Source: Methylocystis sp. (GTDB taxonomy: Bacteria; Pseudomonadota; Alphaproteobacteria; Rhizobiales; Beijerinckiaceae). Taken from it: a stretch of 33,373 nucleotides of DNA. Below the pieces are notes generated by a model. The model searched no databases. It saw nothing but the letters and a program-made list of their open reading frames with translations, and was not told the origin of the DNA. Each line of letters opens with the position of its first letter. Position 1 is the first letter of the stretch. This document shows, piece after piece, positions 1-7,357 of the stretch. The stretch is from positions 1 to 33,373 of the forward strand of contig NZ_JAKFWS010000021.1 in NCBI RefSeq assembly GCF_021731785.1. The letters are read 5' to 3'. Both the position numbers and the translations under genes were made by a program.

Positions 1-539
1 GTCCGCCAGACGCTCATCCACGTCAAAAAATCCAGCCGCTCCCTTGGCCATGATCGCGCTCCATCTGCGACATGAGCAAGTGAATCAAGCCGGAGCCGAT
101 TTGGCTACAGGTTTTTGGAGCCGTCCAGTTACACTCGCCATTTATAGTCTCCCCACGATTGGCGAAGACGCGCGCGCGTGCCGAAGGCTTCCCCGCCGCA
201 CTCGCGCCGCCGCTGTAGCGATGACGTTTGTATTGGATGACTGAATTACGACACGACATCTTGACGCATCTTTTTGATACTTATAAACAGTTGAAATTTA
301 AAACGAAAAAATATCACGACGCCGAGCGTATAAAATCCATACATGCTATATATTGATGCAATATGAGATGATGACCATATATATAGCGTTTAACCTCACG
401 AGATGGCGGCGAACGCTTTGCGACGCTATATTGTATTGCGACGAAATTAATACTTGTAACTTTTGACGTCCGCCGCCGATTGTGCCGATGAGCGCAGCAT
501 GTGGTAGGTTCCGCGCTAGCCAACATTCGAAGGATAACG
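1..539. other. No convincing gene; AT-rich intergenic region
   Basis: I see no supported coding region here. Two short open frames in the first 260 bases lie opposite each other and have no recognisable motif. From about 250 to 480 the DNA is much richer in A and T than the rest of the window. This part contains a 9-bp perfect inverted repeat, GCTATATAT at 345-353 and ATATATAGC at 379-387. A TTGACG...TATAAA pair near 254-280 could be a promoter facing right. The region probably holds regulatory DNA for the gene starting at 540. Confidence 0.5.
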
Positions 540-1004
540 ATGAAACGTCACGGTTTTGGCGTGCTATTGCTTGGGTTCGCGCTTGTGCTTTCCGGCCTTT
601 ACGGCATGTGGGCAGGCTGGGACTACATCCAGCTCGAGCGCGGTTGGAGCCTCTTCATCGGCGGCGCGACGGCGGTCTCGGGCGGCGTGGTGACGATTGC
701 GCTTGGGCGCGCGATCGGCGTGCTCGGCCGCATCGCCGACAATGCGCCAGCGATGCAGGCCAGCGCTCAGCAAAAGCCGCCAGCGGCAGCGTCCAATGCG
801 TCTGAGCAACCGACGGATCTTCCAACTGCCGCCGCTGCGGGCGCGCAGGAAAAGCCGCCGGTCGAAGTCGACCGCTACGCCGCTGGCGACTCGGTCTATG
901 TGATGTTTTCCGACGGTTCGGTCGAGGTTCAAACTGACGGTCGTGCGCAGCGATATCCTTCGCTCGCGGCTCTGCGCGCCGACACGGGCGTCGGCGGCGG
1001 CTGA
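540..1004 (+). CDS. Small two-helix membrane protein of unknown function
   Basis: This 154-residue protein is not one I can name. I chose the ATG at 540 because AAGGATAACG lies just upstream and the hydrophobic segment then begins at residue 6; a GTG at 501 is in frame but adds 13 unremarkable residues. Residues 6-25 and about 33-53 are hydrophobic and look like two membrane helices separated by a short loop (WDYIQLERGWS). A low-complexity Ala/Pro/Gln linker follows at about 60-105. A compact C-terminal stretch, DRYAAGDSVYVMFSDGSVEV, is the best-ordered part and probably a small soluble domain. It is convergent with the CBS gene, with 6 bases between the stops. No function is inferred. Confidence 0.75.
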   Translation: MKRHGFGVLLLGFALVLSGLYGMWAGWDYIQLERGWSLFIGGATAVSGGVVTIALGRAIGVLGRIADNAPAMQASAQQKPPAAASNASEQPTDLPTAAAAGAQEKPPVEVDRYAAGDSVYVMFSDGSVEVQTDGRAQRYPSLAALRADTGVGGG

Positions 1005-1010
1005 CCGCGT

Positions 1011-1952
1011 TCAACTGCGGGTCGCGCTCCACAGCAGGAACAGCGCCGCGTCGCCTGGCAGGCCTTCAGGAAAATCGACTATCTGCGCCGCGATGCGAAA
1101 GCCGCGCGGGTGCAACTCGTTGTGCCAGCGCTGGAACACGTCGGCCGGTTCCCCGCGCAGAGTCGCCGGCCAATTGGGGTCGGGCGCATTGATCGCGCGT
1201 CCGCCGTCCATGCAAAGCTGCGACGGAAAGCGGATCAGCAGATGTTCGGTGAGCCCTGCCGCCGCGCTGCGCCGCGCCTGCTCCAGCATGTCCCGCCATT
1301 GGCCCTCGGTCAGCCGCTGACTTGCGAGTTCACGGATGCGCTGATCGCGCAGTTCGATCGCGACGCGGCGACGCTCAAGTCGCTCCAGTTCGAGTTGGCG
1401 CTCTCGGGCCGCCACGAGTTCGCGAAATTCCTGCGCCGTCGCTAAGGCGCAGCGTTCGACCGTTCGCTGCGGAATCGAGAAGAGCGGGCGCCGCCGATGC
1501 GCCTCCAGCGCCAAAGCGGGGAAGCCGCCCTTCATCGCCTCCATGACTTCTTTGCGGAGCACGAGCCCGATGATCCTGTGGCCTTGGACGACGGGGATGC
1601 GCTTGAGGCTATGACTCTCCATAATTCGCGCAATGTCGGTAACTTTGGCGACGTCGGGAATTGATATCGCTGGAGTGGTCATCACTTCGCGGAGCGCGCG
1701 CCCGTTGGCGTGGAACTGGCGCTTTGGCCTGTCGCGCAAGAGAAATGCCGGGATGGCGCCGAGGTCGGGCGGGACGCTGGCTCGGGCCTGTTCCAGATTG
1801 CTCCGGGTCACAATGCCGATTGGCGTGAGGTCGTCATCGACGACCGGCACAGCGCCGAGACCACAGTCAGCGAGCAGTTTCGCGACGTAATCGAGATCTG
1901 CGTCCGCCATGACATATGGAAAGTCGCTGTTCATCAGATCGCGCGCGATCAT
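1011..1952 (-). CDS. CBS-domain pair protein with coiled-coil C-terminus
   Basis: This 313-residue protein has two CBS motifs. The first is at about residues 1-52 (VVDDDLTPIGIVTRSNL), the second at about 85-140 (RIPVVQGHRIIGLVLRKEV). Tandem CBS motifs form a Bateman module that usually binds an adenine nucleotide and senses energy or ligand state. From about 170 to 220 the sequence is rich in Glu, Arg and Leu and predicts a coiled coil. The final 90 residues (RFPSQLCMDGGRAIN onwards) look like a separate small domain that I do not recognise. There is no transporter, kinase or IMP dehydrogenase domain. It is the last gene of a minus-strand set after exonuclease III, 34 bases downstream of its stop, so it is probably cotranscribed. 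Confidence 0.85.
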   Translation of the reverse strand: MIARDLMNSDFPYVMADADLDYVAKLLADCGLGAVPVVDDDLTPIGIVTRSNLEQARASVPPDLGAIPAFLLRDRPKRQFHANGRALREVMTTPAISIPDVAKVTDIARIMESHSLKRIPVVQGHRIIGLVLRKEVMEAMKGGFPALALEAHRRRPLFSIPQRTVERCALATAQEFRELVAARERQLELERLERRRVAIELRDQRIRELASQRLTEGQWRDMLEQARRSAAAGLTEHLLIRFPSQLCMDGGRAINAPDPNWPATLRGEPADVFQRWHNELHPRGFRIAAQIVDFPEGLPGDAALFLLWSATRS

Positions 1953-1986
1953 GCCGCCGTCTCGCCTCCCGATCCTAAACGCATGC

Positions 1987-2802
1987 TCAGCCCGACAGTT
2001 CGATCGTCACCGGCACATGATCGGACGGCCGGGTCCAGCTACGCGCGTCGCGCAGCACGTCGAGGCGTTTGAGACCGCCTGCAAGCGCCTCGCTCACCAG
2101 AATATGGTCGAGCCTGCGGCCCCGATTCGACGCCTCCCAATCCGCCGCGCGATAGCTCCACCAAGTATAAAGCTTTTCTTCCGCCGGCACGAAATGCCGC
2201 ATCGCGTCGATCCACGCGCCAGCCTGAAAAACGTCCGTCAGCTTCTCGACCTCGACGGGCGTGTGGCTCACGACCTTTAACAGCGCCTTGTGGCTCCAGA
2301 CGTCATGTTCGAGCGGCGCGACATTGAGATCGCCGACCAGCGCCACGCGTCCGCGCGAAACGCCCTCAGTGACGATCCAGTCACGCATTTCGTCGAGAAA
2401 GTCGAGCTTGTGCTGAAATTTCGGATTGATGTCGACGTCGGGCTCATCGCCGCCCGCCGGCACATAAAAATTGTGCAGCGATATCGGGCCGCCTTCAGAG
2501 TCGATCTCAACGCAGATATGACGCGCGTCGCCCTTTTCGCAGAAGTTGCGCTTTTCGACGAAGCGCAAAGGCCGCTTCGATATCACGGCGACGCCATGGT
2601 AGCCCTTCTGGCCGTTGATCGCGATATGCTCATAGCCGAGCGCGTGGAGATCCTTCATCGGGAATTCGGCGTCCCGACATTTCGTCTCCTGCAGGCAGAG
2701 CACGTCCGGCGTCCGGCTTTTTAGAAATTCTGCGACGAGCGGCAACCGCAGCCGCACGGAATTGATGTTCCAGGTGGTGATCTTGAGGCTTGCCGGTTTC
2801 AA
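1987..2802 (-). CDS. xthA: Exodeoxyribonuclease III
   Basis: This 271-residue protein has the full set of exonuclease III (AP endonuclease, EEP superfamily) motifs: TTWNINSVR near the N-terminus, LCLQETK at about residue 37, VALVGDLNVAP in the middle, RRLDHILVS near 232 and SDHVPVTIEL at the end. The Glu of QETK, the Asp/Asn pair of GDLN and the final Asp-His form the metal and catalytic site. The family cleaves DNA 5' of abasic sites and trims 3' ends in base excision repair in the cytoplasm. Length is normal for the family. The start codon lies 6 bases after the stop of the upstream membrane-protein gene, so the two are very likely translated from one transcript. Confidence 0.96.
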   Translation of the reverse strand: MKPASLKITTWNINSVRLRLPLVAEFLKSRTPDVLCLQETKCRDAEFPMKDLHALGYEHIAINGQKGYHGVAVISKRPLRFVEKRNFCEKGDARHICVEIDSEGGPISLHNFYVPAGGDEPDVDINPKFQHKLDFLDEMRDWIVTEGVSRGRVALVGDLNVAPLEHDVWSHKALLKVVSHTPVEVEKLTDVFQAGAWIDAMRHFVPAEEKLYTWWSYRAADWEASNRGRRLDHILVSEALAGGLKRLDVLRDARSWTRPSDHVPVTIELSG

Positions 2803-2808
2803 AGATGA

Positions 2809-3876
2809 TCAGCTCTTGGTCTTGTCGCCACGAAAAAGGAAAGGCGCGACGTCGCTGACCCCCGGCTGTTTCACGGAGATGAACGGCGTCGGGCGGCAGA
2901 CGGCCATGGCGGAAAGGCCGACTCGCGCGGTGAGAAGCCCGTTCAAAACGCCTTCGCCGAGCTTTGCGGAAACGCGGGCGGCGATTCCATGGCCGAGCGC
3001 CTGCTGAAGCAAAGAGTCGCCGACCGCCATGCCGCCGGTGATCGCAAGATGCGCGCCGACCGAACGGGCGAGCTTGAAGAAGCCGAACAGCCCCGGTCTG
3101 CCGCCGTAAATCTCGGCGATTCGCCGCATCAGCACGACCGCCTGGCCGACGACGAAAAGAACGTCGAGGAGCGCGCGTGGGCTGATCGCCGTCACGACGG
3201 AAACGCGTTTGGCGGCGCCGGCGATTTCGCGCCGCGCCTCTTCGTCGAGCGGCGCGACGAGATTGCTCTCGGCGAGCGCGATCAAATCGCGGCCGTCGAT
3301 AATCTGCTTCAAATAATCCTTCAGCAGCGCGCGCGCCCGGCCGGTGTCGGGACGATCCTCATAGAGCTTGCAAAGTTCGCCGACGCGCTCGCGCGCGGCT
3401 TTCCTATCATCGCTCGCGTGCGCCTCAGCCAGCGCAACGTGCAGTTTGGCGATGCGATTCTGCCGGCCGATGGCGCGAAATTCCCGCGTGAGGGAGATGA
3501 TGGCCGCGACGGCCGCGATGCCTGCAAGACTCAGCCCCAGTGTCCCGAGAATGGCCGAGTGCCGGAACAGGTCTTCGACGACCCCCCATATCCACATCGT
3601 CAGCGCCAACGACAAAAGTCCGCTGACCGCCGACAGAAAGACGCCGCCCCAGGAGAAGACGTAACGGCGCAGCATGCCGTCCGCCTGCGCCGCTTCGACG
3701 GCGGCTTCGTCGCCGGTCATGCCGTCGGCGAGCTCCGCGGCCTCGCGCGCGAAAGCGTCAAATTCAGCTTCGACCACCTCGACGGACGGCCGCCTTGCCT
3801 CGTCGGCCTTGGAGGTGACCGTCTGGTCGCCTTCGAGGCGGAACGCTCGGGGACGCGGCCTTCGTTGCTGGGTCAT
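2809..3876 (-). CDS. YcjF-like (TIGR01620/DUF697) membrane protein
   Basis: I place the start at the ATG at 3876 (MTQQRRPRPRAFRLEGDQ), which has the Arg/Pro-rich opening typical of this family; the open frame runs 36 codons further upstream without family-like sequence. The protein is 355 residues. After an acidic N-terminal region come two hydrophobic segments, FSWGGVFLSAVSGLLSLALT and LGTLGLSLAGIAAVAAIIS, at about residues 75-135. The C-terminal half (RALLDVLFVVGQAVVLMRRIAEIYGG and AITGGMAVGD) matches the DUF697-type domain. The family sits in the inner membrane and has no settled function. Its usual partner, the ATPase YcjX, is normally encoded just upstream but is not here: the next gene upstream is the divergent plsY. 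Confidence 0.85.
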   Translation of the reverse strand: MTQQRRPRPRAFRLEGDQTVTSKADEARRPSVEVVEAEFDAFAREAAELADGMTGDEAAVEAAQADGMLRRYVFSWGGVFLSAVSGLLSLALTMWIWGVVEDLFRHSAILGTLGLSLAGIAAVAAIISLTREFRAIGRQNRIAKLHVALAEAHASDDRKAARERVGELCKLYEDRPDTGRARALLKDYLKQIIDGRDLIALAESNLVAPLDEEARREIAGAAKRVSVVTAISPRALLDVLFVVGQAVVLMRRIAEIYGGRPGLFGFFKLARSVGAHLAITGGMAVGDSLLQQALGHGIAARVSAKLGEGVLNGLLTARVGLSAMAVCRPTPFISVKQPGVSDVAPFLFRGDKTKS

Positions 3877-4101
3877 GGGGATCCTGATCCTGGCCTTCCT
3901 TAGCGCCTCGCGTGTGAAAAGGCGAAGCGGATCTTTTCGACAGAGATTCGAAGAAGCGATCTCATCATAGAAGGGCGCCGCCAAGGCGCGACGGCCTCAG
4001 ACCCAGGCGAAGCCGCGCCGAAAAACGCTTGTTGCGGCGTGATGGCGCCTCCTTTAGCATTCCCGCGCCTTTCGCTGTCGAGAAGTATCGCGTTTTCACG
4101 C

Positions 4102-4695
4102 ATGAACGTCATCGTTTACGACCTCCTTGCCCTTGCGATCGGCTATCTGCTGGGCTCCGTTCCCTTCGGTCTTCTTCTTACGCGCGTGGCTGGCGCCCCC
4201 GATCTTCGTTCGATCGGCTCGGGCAACATCGGCGCGACCAACGTCTTGCGCACCGGCCGAAAAGACCTGGCGGCGGCGACGCTGCTGCTCGACGGGCTGA
4301 AGGGAACAGCGGCGGCGCTCATCGGCGCAACGCTGTCGCCCGAGGGCGGCATGATCGCCGGCTTCGCAGCCTTTGTCGGCCATATAGCGCCAGTGTGGCT
4401 GCAATTTAAGGGCGGCAAGGGCGTCGCGACCTTTGTTGGCGTGCTGTTTGGACTGAGCTGGCCGACGGCGCTGATTTTTTGCGTCGTCTGGCTGTCGGTG
4501 GCAGCGCTGTCGCGCTACTCGTCGCTTGCCGCGCTGACGGCGAGCGCGGCGGCGCCGCTGGCCTTATTGATGTTTGGCCAAAGAGGCGAAGCCGTTGTCG
4601 TCACGATCATGACCGCGATCGTCTACTACCGGCATCGAGACAATATTACGCGTCTGCGCGCCGGCGCCGAGACGCGGATCGGACAAAAGACGTGA
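4102..4695 (+). CDS. plsY: Glycerol-3-phosphate acyltransferase PlsY
   Basis: This 197-residue integral membrane enzyme transfers an acyl group from acyl phosphate to glycerol 3-phosphate, the first step of phospholipid synthesis with PlsX. The three PlsY motifs are present: [25 protein letters not shown] and [19 protein letters not shown]. Several hydrophobic helices lie between them, with an Arg/Glu-rich tail. I chose the ATG at 4102 because the first helix begins right after it ([19 protein letters not shown]); an in-frame start at 4039 would add 21 residues before the helix. The TGA overlaps the GTG start of dprA (GTGA), a coupling that marks plsY-dprA as an ancestral operon now broken by a transposon. 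Confidence 0.96.
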   Translation: MNVIVYDLLALAIGYLLGSVPFGLLLTRVAGAPDLRSIGSGNIGATNVLRTGRKDLAAATLLLDGLKGTAAALIGATLSPEGGMIAGFAAFVGHIAPVWLQFKGGKGVATFVGVLFGLSWPTALIFCVVWLSVAALSRYSSLAALTASAAAPLALLMFGQRGEAVVVTIMTAIVYYRHRDNITRLRAGAETRIGQKT

Positions 4696-4780
4696 TCGAG
4701 GCTTCGCCAGGCGGACGGTTGAGCGAGGCGCAGCTCGTCGACTGGCTCAGGCTCATTCGCAGCGAGAACGTTGGGCCGCG
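4692..4780 (+). pseudogene. dprA: dprA, 5' fragment cut by transposon
   Basis: The GTG at 4692 opens a frame reading LSEAQLVDWLRLIRSENVGP, the usual N-terminal segment of DprA. After codon 30 (GPR) the frame runs into the transposon and stops at 4829, giving a useless 45-residue peptide. The continuation, TFRQLINRFGG, is found in frame 3.4 kb away, directly after the other transposon end. Removing the element plus one copy of the 8-bp target repeat restores a continuous reading frame. DprA loads RecA onto incoming single-stranded DNA during natural transformation. See the 3' fragment at 8166. Confidence 0.93.
4773..4780 (+). repeat. Target-site duplication, left copy
   Basis: GGGCCGCG here is repeated exactly at 8166-8173 on the other side of the transposon. 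An 8-bp duplication is the size usually made by IS1595-family transposases. The match could be counted as 9 bp if the first base of the element (C, 4781) is assigned to the target instead. Confidence 0.9.
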
Positions 4781-4805
4781 CGGTATTATGGCGCAAACGC
4801 CACAA
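4781..4805 (+). repeat. Left terminal inverted repeat of the transposon
   Basis: The 25 bases beginning CGGTATTATGGCGCAAAC are the exact reverse complement of 8141-8165. The inner part also forms its own small hairpin, TGGCG-CAAA-CGCCA. The next base inward differs between the two ends, so the repeat stops there. Confidence 0.93.
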
Positions 4806-4838
4806 GATATTTCGGAGTCGCGATCTTAGCTTTCAAGC

Positions 4839-5279
4839 ATGAGAGCCGAGATTTGCACGAAGCAAGCCCGCTTCACGCTTGAGCGCCTTCACGCCGAGCT
4901 AGGCGGCAAAATCATAGAGAACAAGAAAGAGGCCGAACGGCTCGCCGCCGACATGAAGCATGTCGAGGCGGTCCTGAAAATGCTGGACCCTTCCTATTGC
5001 GTCCGCTCGATAGCGGTTCGCCGTCGCAAGCCGAATCCCTATTTCAAGCGTGGGACGATCTTCCGCAGCGTTCTGGAAATTCTCAGGGATGCGCCAACGC
5101 CTCTCACGGCTTCCGAGATCACGTCGCGGTTGCTGGCCTCAAAAGACGTTTCCCAGCCGTCGAGAGAAGATTTCAGGAACCTGTTCGGGGGCGTGCAAGC
5201 GTCGCTGCGGAATAATGACGGTAAGACCGTGCGGGCCATTGGCGAGGGAAAGCCAGCGAGGTGGGAGTTAATGCCATAG
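4839..5279 (+). CDS. Transposon passenger protein, coiled coil plus possible winged helix
   Basis: This 146-residue protein lies just inside the left end of the transposon. Residues about 8-48 are rich in Glu, Lys, Ala and Leu in a heptad-like pattern and predict a long helix or coiled coil. Residues about 70-146 read like a winged-helix unit: FRSVLEILRDAPTPLTASEI, then TSRLLASK, then FGGVQASLRNNDGKTVRAIG and a closing KPARWEL strand. That would suit a DNA-binding accessory protein of the element, but this is inference from pattern only. The ATG follows the inverted repeat by about 30 bases, so its promoter may be supplied by plsY readthrough or lie in the repeat itself. I do not recognise a named family. 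Confidence 0.72.
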   Translation: MRAEICTKQARFTLERLHAELGGKIIENKKEAERLAADMKHVEAVLKMLDPSYCVRSIAVRRRKPNPYFKRGTIFRSVLEILRDAPTPLTASEITSRLLASKDVSQPSREDFRNLFGGVQASLRNNDGKTVRAIGEGKPARWELMP

Positions 5280-5288
5280 AAAGCACGG

Positions 5289-5308
5289 CGCGGGCGCTAG
5301 CGCCCGCG
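5289..5308. terminator. Perfect GC-rich palindrome after passenger gene
   Basis: A 20-bp perfect palindrome centred on GCGCTAGCGC starts 10 bases after the stop of the preceding gene. It would form a very stable stem but has only a weak T-rich tail (TCCATTTC), so it is a possible rather than typical Rho-independent terminator. Confidence 0.45.
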
Positions 5309-5449
5309 TCCATTTCAGACTAAATTTCCATATTGAATCGTCGGGGCCGGAATCCCCTTTGATTCGGAGTGACGAACCGCTTCATCGCTAGCCTGTAGGC
5401 TACGCGAAACGAGGGAGTTTGTCACCGTGCTTCTGGAACAAAAAGCAAG

Positions 5450-6028
5450 ATGGGGACAACTGACTTTTTGCTCCTTATCACGCCAAGCGCGTCGGCAATT
5501 TTTTATGGCATCGGGGGAGCAATAATGCTGGCCCCGACATTTGATCATAAAAAATCGGCGAAGGTAGCTTTTGGGCTCGCTGGATCACTTTTTTGGGCGA
5601 CGGGATTGATTTGGGGAGCCACAAGCGGGGATTCGCAAATGCTCACACGCTATATTGTAGTCGGAACAATAGGCGCTATTTCCGCGATGATTACCCTATG
5701 GCTATTCACACTCACTGGAAATGCCCAGATATCAAAACCTCAATCCTACATGGAGCACCCAATGCAAAAAGATGACCAAAGTTATGTAACCGGGCTTGAA
5801 ATTAAGGGTGACCATCAAGGCGGTGCGGCTGTTGAAGTAAATTCATCTGGGGCTAATGGCGCTCCATCTACAGGGATGGAGGTGACGGCGCATGGCCTGC
5901 CCGGACAATCCGTAACAGGCGCTCGCGTCATTCAGGCCGGAAATGGAACCGGGCTTAAAGTCACACAATCTGGTCCAGGCGTTGGATTCAGCTCTACTGC
6001 AGTCAGTGGCGCTCCCAGCGATAAATAG
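5450..6028 (+). CDS. Transposon passenger membrane protein of unknown function
   Basis: This 192-residue protein has three hydrophobic segments at about residues 5-28, 37-57 and 66-90, followed by a soluble tail of about 100 residues. The tail is rich in Gly, Val, Ser and Thr and contains loosely repeated units (VTGLEIKG, STGMEVTAHGLPG, GTGLKVTQSGPG) of alternating beta-type pattern, as in low-complexity beta-solenoid or adhesive tails. The start at 5450 is the only ATG before the first helix; its ribosome binding site (AAGCAAG) is weak. The coding region is AT-richer than the chromosome. It is convergent with the transposase, with only 4 bases between the stops. Family and function are unknown to me. 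Confidence 0.68.
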   Translation: MGTTDFLLLITPSASAIFYGIGGAIMLAPTFDHKKSAKVAFGLAGSLFWATGLIWGATSGDSQMLTRYIVVGTIGAISAMITLWLFTLTGNAQISKPQSYMEHPMQKDDQSYVTGLEIKGDHQGGAAVEVNSSGANGAPSTGMEVTAHGLPGQSVTGARVIQAGNGTGLKVTQSGPGVGFSSTAVSGAPSDK

Positions 6029-6032
6029 GGCC

Positions 6033-7013
6033 TTACACTGAATGACGCTGCCAGTATCCGGTAAAATTCGGGCTGCCTTTTTTCTTCATAGCCAGCGCCG
6101 CAATGCGACTCACCTGTTCGCCGTTTGACATGCGGCGGTGATCTTCGCGCCAAGAGCTTTCCTGCGCATAGCGGAGCAGATACTGGCCCGCGACAGAATG
6201 GTGATGGCCGATCTCGGCACGGCGTAGGCGCGAGAAATAGGACTCAGCGGCATTCGTGCACGCGCCGTCGTCGCTGTAAGCTTCCTGATGATTAATGCGC
6301 TTCATTTCAAACGCGGCGTGGAGCGCATCCCAAGAGCCGGCTTCGTCGGCGTGAACGATTGAGCCCTTGGCGATGCGAGTGCGAACGAAGTTGAGCGCGT
6401 GGCCTTCCGAGCGGAAGACCGCCGGAACCGAGCGGCCGTCGCGGGCGCGGACTATGACGACGCATTGGCGCTTGCCGGTCTGATTGACGGCGCGGCGACG
6501 ATCGCGGCGGTTCTCGCGCATGTTCGCCGGCTTGACGTAGCCGCCGAAATAGCCGCCGTCGATTTCCACTTCCTCGCCGTGTCCGCCGACGACGCGGCCT
6601 TTCATCTCTTCGGCCATCGCCTCGCGCAGCTTATGCAACAGGACGAACGCGGCCTTGTAGGACGTTCCTAAGTCGCGAGACATGGCGAGAGCGCTCTTGC
6701 CCTTCACCTCATTGGCGAAGATGGCGATAGCGGCGAGATAGACCCGCAGCGGCAGCTTGTGAGACGCAAAGAGCGTCCCGCTGGTCACGCTGAAATCCTT
6801 CGCGCAGGCGCGGCAACGGAAGCGCGGCGCGCCGTTCGGGCGGCGACAATCATAGGCGTCAACGCCGCCGCAATGCGGGCAAACCGGCTTGCCGTCAGTA
6901 TCGGGCCAGCGCACGCGGCAGAACATCGCCTCGGCTTCCGCGTCGGACATGCGGAAGATGCTGGCGAGCGAGAGCGTCTTGGCGGCGCGGGAGAGGAGGA
7001 AGTGCTGCGACAT
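6033..7013 (-). CDS. IS1595-family (ISXO2-like) transposase
   Basis: The protein starts MSQHFLLSRAAKTLSL (ATG at 7013; the frame stays open to 7040) and is 326 residues long. At about residues 45-75 there is a four-cysteine zinc ribbon, CPHCGG...FRCRACAKDF, typical of the ISXO2/IS1595 group. The catalytic part follows: EVEIDGGYFGG supplies the first acidic residue, VHADEAGSWDAL the second, and the C-terminal NAAESYFSRLRRAEIG region supplies the last (Asn/Glu in this family). A conserved Lys/Arg-rich stretch lies between. Nothing is missing or shifted, so it is probably active. Its start region overlaps a 12-bp inverted repeat, suggesting control by the divergent regulator. Confidence 0.93.
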   Translation of the reverse strand: MSQHFLLSRAAKTLSLASIFRMSDAEAEAMFCRVRWPDTDGKPVCPHCGGVDAYDCRRPNGAPRFRCRACAKDFSVTSGTLFASHKLPLRVYLAAIAIFANEVKGKSALAMSRDLGTSYKAAFVLLHKLREAMAEEMKGRVVGGHGEEVEIDGGYFGGYVKPANMRENRRDRRRAVNQTGKRQCVVIVRARDGRSVPAVFRSEGHALNFVRTRIAKGSIVHADEAGSWDALHAAFEMKRINHQEAYSDDGACTNAAESYFSRLRRAEIGHHHSVAGQYLLRYAQESSWREDHRRMSNGEQVSRIAALAMKKKGSPNFTGYWQRHSV

Positions 7014-7017
7014 ATCA

Positions 7018-7049
7018 CTATATCCGATGATGTTATGCATCGGATATAG
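7018..7049. promoter_or_regulatory. 12-bp inverted repeat upstream of the transposase
   Basis: CTATATCCGATG at 7018-7029 and CATCGGATATAG at 7038-7049 form a perfect inverted repeat with an 8-base spacer. It sits directly upstream of the transposase start, in the space shared with the divergent DUF6471 gene. This is a good candidate operator for autoregulation of the transposon. Confidence 0.6.
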
Positions 7050-7076
7050 CGGTAGACGTATCCAAAAGCAATGGCT

Positions 7077-7100
7077 AATATCACCATATATGATGATATT
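7077..7100. promoter_or_regulatory. 24-bp near-palindrome before the DUF6471 gene
   Basis: The 24 bases starting AATATCACC and ending GATGATATT read almost the same on both strands (one mismatched pair). They end just before the TGGAGG ribosome binding site of the gene at 7111. They may be a second operator or overlap the promoter. Confidence 0.5.
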
Positions 7101-7110
7101 TGGAGGCCCT

Positions 7111-7356
7111 ATGGCGGCGAAAGCAGACCCGGCGACACAAGCCTATGAGACGAAAGTGAAAAACCTCCTGAAAGGAGAACTGAAGCGCCGCGGCGTCACC
7201 TATGCGCAGCTTGCCGAAAAGCTGGCGGCAATCGGGGTGAAGGAGACAGAGCGGAACCTAAACAACAAAATTAGCCGTGGCGGGTTTACAGCTGCCTTCA
7301 TGATCCAATGTTTAGAAGCGATTGGTTGCAAGATTCTGCATTTATATGACGAGTGA
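7111..7356 (+). CDS. DUF6471 small HTH-like protein
   Basis: This 81-residue protein starts at the ATG at 7111, preceded by a strong TGGAGG site 4 bases away. Residues 14-81 have the DUF6471 pattern: LLKGELKRRGVTYAQLAEKL, then GVKETERNLNNKISRGGFTA, then a closing helix, ECLEAIG-like (QCLEAIGCKILHLYDE). The order of helices matches a lambda-repressor-type helix-turn-helix, so DNA binding is likely. Proteins of this family are often found near mobile elements. It is divergent from the transposase across two palindromes, so I infer that it represses transposase transcription. Its stop is one base from the stop of the convergent gene at 7358. Confidence 0.85.
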   Translation: MAAKADPATQAYETKVKNLLKGELKRRGVTYAQLAEKLAAIGVKETERNLNNKISRGGFTAAFMIQCLEAIGCKILHLYDE

Positions 7357-7357
7357 A

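Noticed and set aside
2989-3903. 304-residue open frame antisense to the YcjF-like gene
   Set aside because: Arg/Asp-rich shadow with no conserved sequence; the minus strand has membrane helices and family motifs.
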